DNA from: Aquila chrysaetos chrysaetos
Taxonomy: Eukaryota > Chordata > Aves > Accipitriformes > Accipitridae
Assembly (NCBI RefSeq): GCF_900496995.4
Contig: NC_044008.1
Location: 1,402,453-1,466,452, forward strand
Length of the DNA: 64,000 bases
Reading direction: 5' to 3'
Below the pieces are notes generated by a model. The model had not been told where the DNA came from, did no database searches, and saw nothing but the letters and a program-made list of their open reading frames with translations. Below, in pieces: positions 1-46,700 of the stretch. The position numbers and the translations under genes are program-made. The stretch's first letter is position 1. Each line of letters begins with the position of its first letter.

Positions 1-248
1 ACAAGCCAGGCCACGTTAAAAACTGCCGCTAACTGTCTAGAGGTCAGGCAAATGCTGTAATTCAACATAAAACAGAAGTAGGGCTTGTTTGGCGGGACGC
101 CTCATTAAGTCTTGGGGTCCTTTCCTGCCAAAAAAAAGGGAGTCTGAAAATCCGAGCAGTTCCCCTTCCCTCCCGCCCTCCCTCCCTCTCCCTCCACCCC
201 GCAGCTGAAACCAGAGCGGGCAGGATCGGGATCGGCGGGGCTGGGAGG
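1..248 (+). other. Sequence upstream of the alternative AHCYL2 first exon
   Basis: No exon is visible here. If the long AHCYL2 isoform starts further left, this is the end of its first intron. A pyrimidine-rich CCCTCC stretch at about 165-200 lies directly upstream of the TATA box and could bind Sp/MAZ-type factors. The role is inferred from position only. Confidence 0.5.
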
Positions 249-255
249 TATAAAT
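249..255 (+). promoter_or_regulatory. TATA box of the internal AHCYL2 promoter
   Basis: TATAAAT lies 66 bp upstream of the ATG at 315, so initiation is expected near 278-285, giving a 5'UTR of about 30-40 nt. The surroundings are GC-rich. A well-placed TATA box suggests a focused, possibly tissue-specific promoter for a short isoform. Transcription itself is not shown by sequence. Confidence 0.6.
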
Positions 256-314
256 GGGGGGGCAGCCCCTGCCCCGGCGGGAGACGGTGCAGAGGGGCTG
301 TCGGTGATGCCGTC

Positions 315-36309
<35,995 letters not shown>

Positions 36310-38049
36310 GTTCCTGCCGCTGTATCCCGGAGAATCGCGAGGAACAGGAACCCAAGTCTTTTCTCAACTACTGTACAGGATGAAACAGCGCAAGCTTCCT
36401 AAGTTAGAGCTGGGCTTGCTCACATAGTAGACAGTGTGTTTAGGTTATTTATTTATTAAATTAGAATACTGTACATGCGGCCTCTGCCACTGGTGTTCGT
36501 ACTGCCGCGGGACTGGGAGACGGTGGATTTCTTTCCGTTTGTTTCATTTTTCTCTTTGGGTTGTTCTTTTTCGGGGCTGGGAGGATGAGGGAGGCGAGGG
36601 GGAAGCTGGTGGAATCGAATCGCTGCGATGTACTTGGAGTAGTCCGTTGTCACCCTTAGTCCGATGCGCACGATGGGAGCCGTGGGATCTGACTTCGAGG
36701 CCACACGTTCCTTTTGGTTTCCTTCGCATCCCAGCGCTTCTTCCAGTGGAGTGGGATCCCGGCAGCCGTGAGAGCCGGCCGGAGGGCGGCTGGGTTTGCA
36801 TTTCTCATGCCATTTGACAACGCAGCTAAAAACCTCATTTGCTCCAGGCGCTGCCGACCGGCTGGGTGCCACCTTGGCAGCAAAGCGGTAAAATCTCGCC
36901 GGCGATCACTGGAGAAACCTCTCGTAATTCTGCCGACCTGGCTGAGGGACGGTTCTGCCAGCAAGTCGGTGAACTTCGCCTTAGCACTGCTGAAAGCTGT
37001 AACGAAGGGTCCGGTCGTTAGGGTCAGCCAGGGATAGCCCCTAGCGTGCGGTAGGAGCCGGGAGGGCAGAGCGGTGCCCGCTCGGAGGCAAACGTGGTCG
37101 TGGTGGGGTAGGACCCACCACCGCTCCCTTCATCACAGCTCCGCAGTATTTTCCTGCTGCTTACATTACGAGTGCCAACCTCCTACGGTTCAACCAAAGT
37201 TGTATTCCCGGTGGGGCTACGGGGCAGCCTCGTGTGCCCGTGCTGGTGGAAGAGCCTTGCAACCTCGCCGACAAATGCTGCTCACGTGTCGGGGAGCTCT
37301 TCCAAACCCAAAGCAGAGCTCGTCGGCCATCCCGGCTGGGAGGACCCGTGTCCATGCGAGGTCTTTCTCCAGCTGAATTTCAGTCCTCATTGGAAATCTT
37401 TGGAGTTTTATTTTCTAGTAATATTTGTACGATAAAATCTGGAAATCCCCTTTGAGTGTATGAGACGTACGCCGGAGTAATCCCCCCCCCCCCCAATTTT
37501 GTGTGCAGGGAAGAGTTCAGCATCACTAAAACCCTTTGATCACCTCAAATCTTGATGCATCAGAGCCAACGGAGAACAAATTTGCCATTACTCTTTTTTA
37601 GACCAGGATGTCCCACCTGTACGCTGTGGACAGCACGGCACGCTTACCCAGGTGACTTTCAAAGTCTCCGTGTCTCATCGGAGTCACTGTTACGGTTCAC
37701 ATGGAGAACATGGTCCTTCTAAAATAAAATTGCCCAACCCCGTGAGCACAAAGCCTTTATCCTGTGGTTGCTGCTTTGGTATCCGAGTTCCTCATCAGCT
37801 ACAGATTCTTGTTTTGTCCTCACGGACTTCTTTGCCATCAGGAAAAACTCTTTTGTGACAGGTCGTTCACGCACAAGAAAGGAAAAACTGTGGAATTACG
37901 GTCTTGGTGGCCAAGTGCTTCTCATGGCTCTTGATGCCAAGGTCTGAAGTCAGCTTGACCACAAGCTGCTCGTCTTTGGAGCAAACATTCTCGTATGCTT
38001 GCATATTCCAAATTTCTCTTTGAAATTTTTCAAAGCCTAGAAGGAAGAC

Positions 38050-38175
38050 GGTGAGAAGACCTTGAGGAGATGTTAGGCCTTTGAGGAGACTTTGAGGAGA
38101 TGTTAGGGCTTTGAGAAGGCTTTGAGGAGACTTTGAGAAGACCTTGCGAATACCTTAGAGCTTTGAGAAGACTGA
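38050..38175. repeat. GA-rich minisatellite in the AHCYL2 3'UTR
   Basis: Variants of GAGAAGACCTTGAGGAGA and TGTTAGGGCTTTGAG alternate about 7-8 times with 12-30-nt spacing. Confidence 0.8.
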
Positions 38176-39038
38176 TAAGACTGATCACTAACCACAAACT
38201 CAAAATAATCTCTACTCACTCATGAATTTTATCCAGATCCTGGGATTTTTGGAAGAGTCCCCTGAGCTACTTGAAATGTCACATTTGGGTCTTTCCCCGC
38301 GCCGGAGTACCTTGGTCTCCATCAACAGCAAAACCCCAGAGTTTCTGTTGTTCTCTGCAGAGGCGCAGCATGAAATCCTGCTCTCGGTCGAGGTGAAACG
38401 CGGTTGCGGGGTCACGTTGAGCAAGGCAGCTTTTGGAAAACAGGCATCCCAACCGCAGCCACTTCTGCCCCAGGAAAATCCCTCTCCATTCGCGTGACCC
38501 TTCAGTACAGCTCACGCAGTCGCTTACCTCCCCCGTGTCTGTCGCTTGCGCAGCATACGGTGGTGCTGTCCTCATCCGTGAATTCCTTCGTGCCGATTTT
38601 TAAGCCCGTTTTATCTTCCAGGTAGATAGGAGAAAAAGAAAAAATTAATAATAAAATCCCAACTGGCTTTTCCCACCTCGATTTTTAAAGCTCTTCTCCA
38701 TGTCGTTCTGCTTCCTCTGTAAGCTTTTTTGCTTGCTTGGCTTTTTCCTAATCAATCTGGAATCATATTCTGTGATCATCTCTAAATTAAATGTGTAATG
38801 GGTTGTTTGTTTGTTGGTTTTTTTTTTAATGTAACACATTTTTAAAGAATTAGGAAAAAGGAGATTTTAGGTAACACCAGCAAAATTGTATAAGGAAATT
38901 AATTCTGTTCTGAACTTTAGAAATAATAAGACAAAACCTGTCATCAGCCTGCAGTGAGGAAATGAAAACTTTGCAAACGTAACATTTTCAAAAGGATGTT
39001 TTAAATATTAATGTCTGAGTGATTGTATTAGATCAGCA

Positions 39039-39071
39039 ATAAAGACTCTGTAATCTCAAAACACAAATAAA
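39039..39071 (+). terminator. AHCYL2: Paired polyadenylation signals of AHCYL2
   Basis: AATAAA at 39039-39044 and 39066-39071. Cleavage is expected about 15-30 nt downstream of whichever is used, near 39060-39095. Confidence 0.7.
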
Positions 39072-39089
39072 ACATTGGAAAAACTCAGC

Positions 39090-40430
39090 TTCTCTGGAGC
39101 GTCTTTCAGGACTTGCAGGAGCAGATGGGGAATTTTTGAGGCTGGGGGCCAGGGGGGTACAACGAGGGGGTGAGGGGTGGTGATGCCCTGGGCTGGGGAT
39201 GGGGAGTTTGTCCCCAAACCCGGTGCCGTGCCGTAACCCCGAGCTCCCGCCGCTGCCGTATAAAACCCGGCTGGAAAATCTGCTCCGGCGGCCGCGCGTC
39301 CTTGGGACAGCCGGGGCTGTTTGAGCTCCGGGGCGGCTGTTTTGGCTCTTGCTGCCGATGTGTCCTTGAGGAAAGGGGGATGAGCCGTGCCGGGAAAAAA
39401 AAATCCCGTTATCTCTTCTGCTCCCGATCTGTCACCTCCCTGCTGCAGAGCTGCAAACGCTGCGGGGCCGGCGCAGAGAAACACCGACCGAAAGACTTTG
39501 GTTTTCCGGCGGCTGGGGACCACGAGCGGCACCAAGACGGGGTGTCCAGCACCTCCCCGGCCGCGCGCCTGAATAGTCACCCCCAAAAGCACCCCCCCCC
39601 CCCCATATTGGGTAGAGAGGGAGGGAGGAGAGTCCCCCCCATCTCTCCCACCCCTGGTTTCCAGGCCCCCAGGAGGAGCTGCTTTTAACCAAAATCGTGG
39701 TAACGGGGGTTTGGCCAACCCCACTCAACGGGTGATGCTGGGGGGGGGGTGCCTGGGGAACGCCAACCCTTGGCCCCCCAGGTGCCAGCAGGACCCAGCC
39801 CCCCCGCCCTGCACCCCCATGGCCACCCACCCGCACGCCCCATTAGCCCCACGGGCACCTCGTACTGCACCCAGCACCCCCCTGCTCCCCCAACCCATCA
39901 CCCCTGGGGACACTCTGTACCCTCTGTGGCACCCCCAGCCCCCCCCCCTTACCAGCACGCCCAGGGACACCCCATAGCCCCCCCCCCAGCACCCCCAGGG
40001 GCATCCCATAGCCCCCCCCAGCATCTCTTGCTCCCAGCACCCCCTCATCACCCCTGGTGCACCCCATAGTCCCCCCCCCCACCACCCCCAGGGACACCCC
40101 GTAGCCCCCCCCCAGCACTCCCAGGCCCCCCCCCCGTTACCAGGGCCCCCCCTTACCAGCACCCCCAGGGACACCCCAAAGCCCCCCTCCCAGCACCCCC
40201 CATAGCCCCCCCAGCATCTCGTGCACCCAGCACCCCCTCATCACCCCTGCCGTACCCCATAGCTCCCCCCCCCCCAAAACCTGTCACCTCCAGGCACACC
40301 CCATGTCCCGTGTGTGCCCCCCCCAGCACCCCCTGTTCCCAGCACCCCCCCCATCCCGAGGGTACCCTGCACCCCTCCAAGTCCCCCTGGGTTACCCCAA
40401 CACCCCCCCGTGGTGTCGCCCCCCCCGCCA
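39090..40430. other. Intergenic region between AHCYL2 and STRIP2
   Basis: About 1.3 kb of GC-rich sequence with no credible gene. From about 39720 it is a C-rich tandem repeat. Open frames on both strands here come from base composition. Confidence 0.75.
39720..40430. repeat. C-rich minisatellite with higher-order structure
   Basis: Dozens of C5-C11 runs joined by short words such as CAGCACCCCCAGGGACACC and CCATAG. Basic unit about 30-40 nt. Longer blocks recur: TTACCAGCAC-CCCAGGGACACCCCA at about 39949 and 40151, and CAGCATCTC-TG-CCCAGCACC at about 40019 and 40213, implying a higher-order unit of about 195-200 bp. The minus strand has many G3+ runs, so G-quadruplexes are plausible. Confidence 0.85.
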
Positions 40431-40760
40431 AAGACCCTTCTGGCTCCGCCCTCCCCCCGCCCAATGTATCCTCCGGCCCCGCCCCGAGGAGCGGCGGACC
40501 AATGGGAGCGCTGGGGGGGCGTGGTGAGGGGCGTGGCGCGGGGCCCGGCCCCCACGTGTTCGGCGGCGCTGCAGAGGGGGCCGCAGCGGATGGAGGCGGC
40601 GGGCGGAGCGGCGCCGGGACCGGGACCGGGACCGGGACCGGGACCGGGCAGGGCTCGGCCGGCCCAGCCCCAGCCCCAACCCCAGCCCCAACCCCAGCCC
40701 AAGAACCGGGAGCTCTTCAGGAGCCAGCGGAAGGAGTCCGAGGTAAGACCGGGACGGTGG
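40430..40760 (+). promoter_or_regulatory. STRIP2: STRIP2 CpG-rich promoter region
   Basis: CpG-dense block ending in coding exon 1. Elements seen: CCAAT at 40461-40465 and 40499-40503, CCCCGCCCC at 40477-40485, two GGGCGTGG-like boxes at about 40518 and 40529, and an E-box CACGTG at 40553-40558. No TATA box. Initiation is likely somewhere in 40510-40585. Confidence 0.65.
40590..40742 (+). CDS. STRIP2: STRIP2 exon 1, aa 1-51
   Basis: Starts [10 protein letters not shown], then five more Pro-Gly dipeptides, RARPA, six Gln-Pro dipeptides, and the conserved [14 protein letters not shown]; donor GTAAGA, phase 0. Dipeptide runs are encoded by CCGGGA-type (40613-40648) and CCCCAR-type (40664-40701) hexanucleotides. 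The start context has G at +4 but C at -3, and the upstream frame is also open, so the start is probable, not certain. Confidence 0.88.
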
Positions 40761-43700
40761 GAGAGGGGGGGGGGGTGGGAGGCGGTAGTGTCACACACCT
40801 CCTCGCCCCCGGGTTCCTCCTGGACGCCGCTTTTGGAGGGGGGGACACGACACCCCAGATGGGGAGGGGTGTCTCTGCCCCGGGGGTTGGGGTTCCTGCC
40901 AGGCCGCCGTTGGAAGGACCCCGATCCAGAGTTGGGGGATGTCCCGGTCCTGGGGGTTTACTCCCCCCCCCCCCCGCCACCTCTACCCTGGGGGGGGGTT
41001 GTGGGGTCCTGCTGCCCAGTCTGGAGTGGGGGTCCCCAGGGAAGCTGCCCCCGGCACTGACACCCCCACCCCCAGAGCTGGCAGCAGGGGTTTGGGGTCC
41101 CAGCTTGGCCCTGGGCTCCCCCACGCCTTCCAAGCACCCACTTACCCCCCCACCGCGTCCAGGGGCCTCAGTCCCCTCCACCACCCTTCAACCCTCCTGC
41201 CCAAATAACCCAACCACTAATCCCCCCCCGGGGCTCCATCACCGCCGCTGCTCTGCCCCGGCTGCACCCGTCCGGCTTTTCGTGGGTGCCAGGCGGGGGA
41301 AGCAGGACCGGGCTGAGGTCACCAGCATCCGACCCACGACTGATGTCCCCAGCCACAGTAAAGCCACCACAGGACACCCCCCCGTGAGCAGAGGAGGGGA
41401 AAAACCTCGCTTCCCCACCAAGGAGCTGCGGGTCGAGGGAATCCTTGGGGACGGCTGACCCAAAAAAGGGTCCCTTCTCCCCGGGGGACAGTGCCCGAGT
41501 TGTGGCCCCCGAGACCTGCCCGTGAATTTGGGGGTTGCTTTTCTCCTCTGGCTCGGTCTCACCAAGCGGATTAGCGCTGCACGCGCTTCACCAAATTCCT
41601 CCTCGGCTTTAGCTCCTCCAACTGCCCCGCCGGCTTGGCTGCAAAAATTGGGTGAGAAACCAACGTTTTCTGAGCAAGTTGGGCTCAGCTCGGAGCTGTG
41701 CGTCCTCCGGGGTCATCAATATTAATCATGACGATGAGCATCGGTTCCAGCCTGGCTGCCGAGAAGGGATGCTGGGACTCAGAATGAGAAATTATGTTAA
41801 TTTAGTTGATTAGCCATTCATGTGTTCCCTTCCCGGGGCACGGCGGCACGATGCCAGCGTTGGGTCTCGTCTGGCTGCGGCCGCCCGCTCCCTGCCCTGC
41901 CGTAATCCTCCGGCGAAGTTTCATGCTCCAGTTCCCCATCCGCAGGGGAGGAGGGGGGAGATCCACAATCCTACCGGCTTCAAAAGGGCAAAGCCCGGCC
42001 CCGAAAGCTGTCGGATCTGGGATGCTAAGGACCGAGCACAGGGGGTTTGCATCCTCCCAGGCACCTTTGCTTCAAACCAGCCCCCAGACTTTGTTTTTAA
42101 GCCTATTTGGGGCTCTGAAATGCACTGAGTATTCACTGGCACTTTGGGTCCTGCCTCTGCTTTCCCTGGGACTTGAGAAATGCTATTTTTACATTCGCCT
42201 TCCAAATTTGCACGGTATTTTAAGTAGCCTCGCGTGGATGTCCCGCTTGAGCCCTGGAGACCAGTGTCAAGATCATCCGTGCACGAGTCACTGCTCCAGT
42301 GGCTGGAGGAGCTTTAATGCAAAGGCTGAGAGCGCTGGCAGCCATCCTGCCTCCCGAAATATCCATGGGGATGCGCCAGCCCCCCCCCCGCTAATCCCAA
42401 CCCACTCTCCACAGGGCTCGGTGGATTGCCCCAACCTGGAGTTCGAATACAGGGATGCCGACAGCCACAGCGCTGAGTTAGCAGGTGAAATGGCGTTTGG
42501 GTGCTGGGATGCTATTAATAGGTGCCTGCCGGGGAGGGAAAAAAAAAAAAAAATAAAAAAAATAAAAATCCCTTGGGGAGTCGGGCGAGCGGGAATCGGG
42601 ATGGATATCGAGTGGTATCATCCTTGCTGTAATAGAGCAAGAGGGATTTATTAATAGAGAACCACTCGCTCCCCGGGGATGAGCAAAAGGGAGGTGTGGG
42701 GGCACGGGGATTACCCCGTGCTCCGAATTACTCGGGACACGATGACGGGCGTGCAGGGGGTGGGAGGATGGGTGGCGTGCCCGGTGGCACAGCCCAGGCT
42801 GGGAATTGTCACCCTTTATCGCGGGTGCCACAACGGGTCGAGTCCTCGTCCTGTATCTTCCTGCCATGCAGCGACTCCGGCTGCTTCTGCCCCGTAACCC
42901 TCGGGGTCCCAAGCATATCTCGACCAGCTAAGAGGCTATTTTTAGCTGTGTGTGTCTCAGCTGTGCGAGCTGGCCCGGCTGAAGCACATTTTTTCTTCGA
43001 GGGACCCTTACTCCTCCCTTGCAGGACCGTTTCAGTCCCCCATGGTGCTGCTCAGCACCATAGGACCTATAGGAATTATACAGGAACAGGTAGGAATTAT
43101 ATAGGAACAGGCACAACATCGTCTCCCTCCAAGTCCAGCCCCTATTTGCAGCTCCCAAAATATCTGAGCTGCTGGGTGTGAAATCAGTGCAGGTCTTGCC
43201 TGGGTGCTCCTGCAGTCCCTCCCTTTGCAAACCGCCATAACTGGGACAGAAAATTACCCCCCAAAAAGCCCCTGTGAAATAACAGATGCAGCTCGAGCAC
43301 TGTCGCTGTGGGCAGGAGCGTGGGAACAGCCCAGCCCGGACACGAGGATGAAAATGATGAGTTTGGTAGCATTGGGTGGCTCCAAGATGCCCCTTGGAGC
43401 TGCAGAAGAGCTCAGGGCTAAGTTTAGGTCTCTGCCCCGTGTCTCCTCGGGTGCGTAGGGATGTTTCAGAGCCCCATGAGGAATTTGGTGATGAGGAGGA
43501 GGGTGAAACCCCTCCGGGTCCCTGCTGACCTCTTTCTCCATCAGAACTGTACAGCTACACCGAGGAGCCCGAGCTCAGCACCAACAGGAGATGCTTCGAG
43601 GAGGATTTTCACGCTCAAGGTACCGGCTCTGGGCTCAGCACCCCAGGGCTCGGGGTAGCCCCCCTGGGTGAGAGCGGGACCCCCGGGGAGGCACCTGGCT

Positions 43701-46700
43701 GGTTGTCGTGTCCCCTTTCCAGTGCAGGGCAGGAGGTGGCTGGAGCTGGATGGGGCTCAGCAGAAGGCCTACGTCATGCGCCTGCTGGATGGGCTGGAGG
43801 TGGTCAACAGGGACAAGCGGCTCAAAGTAGCACGGGCCATCCTCTACCTGGCACAGGGTAAGGACCACATCCCCCGTGTCTGGATGTGGCCACCTATCCG
43901 CTGCCTGGCTTCGGCATGGGGGCTTGGGAGAAGCCTTCTCTTGGGGTTGTGCCAGATCGGTGCAGTGAAGCTCCTTCCCGGGATGGTCCCGCGTGCTCCA
44001 GGGGTCCAAAGGCAACTCCTCCCTAACCAGTGCCTCCCTTTGGTCATCTCCAGGTGTCTTCGGAGACTGTGATAATGAAGGGGATGTTCTGCACTGGTCT
44101 CGGCACAACAGCTTCCTCCTGTACCGGCTGGGAACCTTCACTGCCTTCCTGGAGCTCCTCAACATGGAGATTGAGTGAGACGACCTGCACTGCCCTCACC
44201 CTCCTTGTCCTCTTCTTCATCTTATTCTTTCTCCTTGCCCTCCTTACCCTCCTCTTCTTTATCTCCTTTCTCCCCATCCTCCTCACCCTCTTCTTCCATC
44301 CTCCTTTATCTTCTTTCTCCCCATCCTTCTTGCCCTACTCTTCATCTTCTTTCTCCCCATCCTTCTTGCCCTACTCTTCATCTTCTTTCTCCCCATCCTT
44401 CTCGCCCTCTTCTTTCTCCTTCCTCCTCCTCCTCACTGAGGACCAGGGGAGGTGCCGCAGCCACGGCACGTCCGCCGGCGTGGTGTTTCCACCGCTGCAG
44501 ACATAGGCTGGGAGTCAGGGTGAGGAGCAGCCCGTGCCCGGTGGCTGGCGCTGAGCTCGTCCCCTTCCCCGCAGCAACAGCCAGGCCTGCAGCAGCGCCC
44601 TGAGGAAGCCGGCCATCTCGCTGGCCGACAGCACGGAGCTCAGGTACGTCCTCTCTGCCCCCCGCTAGCACGTTGGGTGGAGGCTGTTGGGGGGGACAAA
44701 GTGTCCTCTCGCTGGCAGCATCACCTGCCTGACGTGCTGTCCCGGCAGGGTGCTGCTCAGTGTCATGTACCTGATGGTGGAGAACATCCGTGTGGAGCAG
44801 GAGACGGATCCCCCCGAGTGGAAAAGCTGCCGGGAGACCTTCAGGCTGGAGCTGAGTGAGCCACAAAGTTCATTGTGCCCTAAGGAGGTCCATTTGTCGT
44901 GCTGGACCGGCGGTGAGGCCTCAGGGATGGGGGATCTGCTCTGAACCTGCTTCTGGTCCCTCTCTCCACCAGGTTTCCCCGTGCACACTGAAGAGCCCTT
45001 TGCTCTTCTGCTCTTCACGATGGTGACCAAGTTCTGCAGTGGTCACGCTCCACACTTCCCCATGAAGAAGGTCCTGCTCCTGCTCTGGAAGGTGCTTCTG
45101 GTGGGTGCAAACCCTTCCTTTTTCCAGAAACTGGTCATTTTGGGAATAGTGCTAATGCAGCCTGGATGTTCCCCACTATTCAATCCAACCGTAGCAAGGT
45201 TATTTAGGATGGCACAAGAGGCTGAGACAAGGCAAACAGTTTCTTCTGGGACGAGGGTGGGCTGAGCCATGCAGAGGACATGGGCTGGGGGAGAATTCTG
45301 GAGAATGAACCAGTGACGTGGTTTCTTCATCCTCACCTCTCCAGTTTGATGGCCTCAAACTACTGCTCCTCTGGAAACCCAGAAGAGCCATGCAGTCCAG
45401 GTGGGATGTCCGCTCCCCGCTCTCTCACCTCTCTTGTTGGTCCCTAGTTCACGCTGGGTGGATTTGAAGCCCTGCAGGCGATGAAGGTGAGGAAGCGGGA
45501 GGAGCTGGGGCTGCCGCCCTTGCCAGAGGACAGCATCCAGGTGATGCGCAGCATGCGCGCCGCTTCGCCTCCCACCTACTCCATCGAGCTCACGGAGCAG
45601 CAGCAGCAGAAGCGCGGTCACCGCAGCCGGAGGGTAAGAGCAGGTTCATCCTCCGCGCACACAGCCCGGGATGCTTTTCCAGTGGGGACCATCATCCGTT
45701 CAAGGATGCCAGCCTGTGCTTGGGAGCGTGTTTCCTTTTCCCCCCCGCAAGTGCTCCTGTGTGTTCCAGTTTCACAGAATCACAGAATGGTTTGGGTTGG
45801 AAGGGACCTTTAAAGGTCATCTAGTCCAACCCCCCTGCAATAAGCAGGGACATCTTCCACCAGATCAGGTTGCTCAGAGCCCCGTCCAACCTGACCTTGA
45901 ATGTTTCCAGGGATGGGGCATCGACCACCTCTCTGGGCAACCTGGGCCCGTGTTCCACCACCCTCATTGTAAAAAAATTTCTTCCTTGCATCTAGTCTGA
46001 ATCTCCCCTCTTTTAGTTTAAATCCATTACCCCTTGTCCTATCGCTACAGCCCCTGCTAAAAAGTTTGTCCCCATCTTTCCTATAAGCCCCCTTTAGGTA
46101 CTGGAAGGCTGCTATAAGGTCTCCCCGGAGCCTTCTCTTCTCCAGGCTGAACAACCCCAACTTTCTCAGCCTATCTCCACAGGAGAGGTGTTCATCCCTC
46201 TGATCACTCCAGCCCTCCTCTCAGTTGGACTCAGTCCAACAGGTCCATGTCTCTCCCATGCTGAGGACCCCAGATCTGGACGCAGTACTGCAGGTGGGGT
46301 CTCACCAGAGCAGAGCAGAGGGGCAGAATCCCCTCCCTCGACCTGCTGGTCATGCTTCTTTTGATGCAGCCCAGGACACGGTTGGCTTTCTGGGCTGTGA
46401 GCGCACATTGCTGGCTCATGTCCAGTTTTCCATCCACCAATTTGAGTTGCGGCAGATCAGCCCTGCGATGCACTTGATCCGGAGGAAGCGAGAGGACATC
46501 CTGACCCTATGGCAAAGGGCTGATAAGCACTGAGCAGCAAACTGCTCACAGCAAGCTCGTCTTTTTTTAGCTCTGCTCTTGGAGTTGCTGTGTTATGGTC
46601 TGAGGATGAAAACACCTCTTTTGCTAGGGGAGAGATGTCAGATGGTAGCTCCAAAAGTTAAGGTGGAAAATGGGGTCACATCTCCAAGAACAGCAAGGTT

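Larger units (their letters stand above)
36310..39090 (+). other. AHCYL2: AHCYL2 3'UTR
   Basis: About 2.8 kb, end inferred from polyadenylation signals. It includes a C14 run near 37483 and a GA-rich minisatellite at 38050-38175, and becomes AT-rich from 38600 to 39080 before an abrupt switch to GC-rich intergenic DNA. Earlier AATAAA copies at 37723 and 38650 could give shorter ends. Confidence 0.75.

Noticed and set aside
39056..39724. Minus-strand open frame (222 codons) between the genes
   Set aside because: Low-complexity Pro/Gly/Ala protein in GC-rich DNA, overlapping the AHCYL2 3' end, with no family resemblance.
40241..40798. Minus-strand Gly-rich open frame (185 codons) over the STRIP2 promoter
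   Set aside because: Composition product of the C-rich repeat and CpG island; no recognisable domain.
40310..41458. Long + strand open frame (382 codons) across the STRIP2 promoter and first exon
   Set aside because: It is in a different frame from the conserved FRSQRKESE sequence, is made of Pro/Gly/Ala low complexity, and arises from stop-poor GC-rich DNA.
41806..42654. 282-codon + strand open frame covering STRIP2 exon 2
   Set aside because: Only the exon 2 part matches STRIP2; the rest is read-through of flanking introns past good splice sites.
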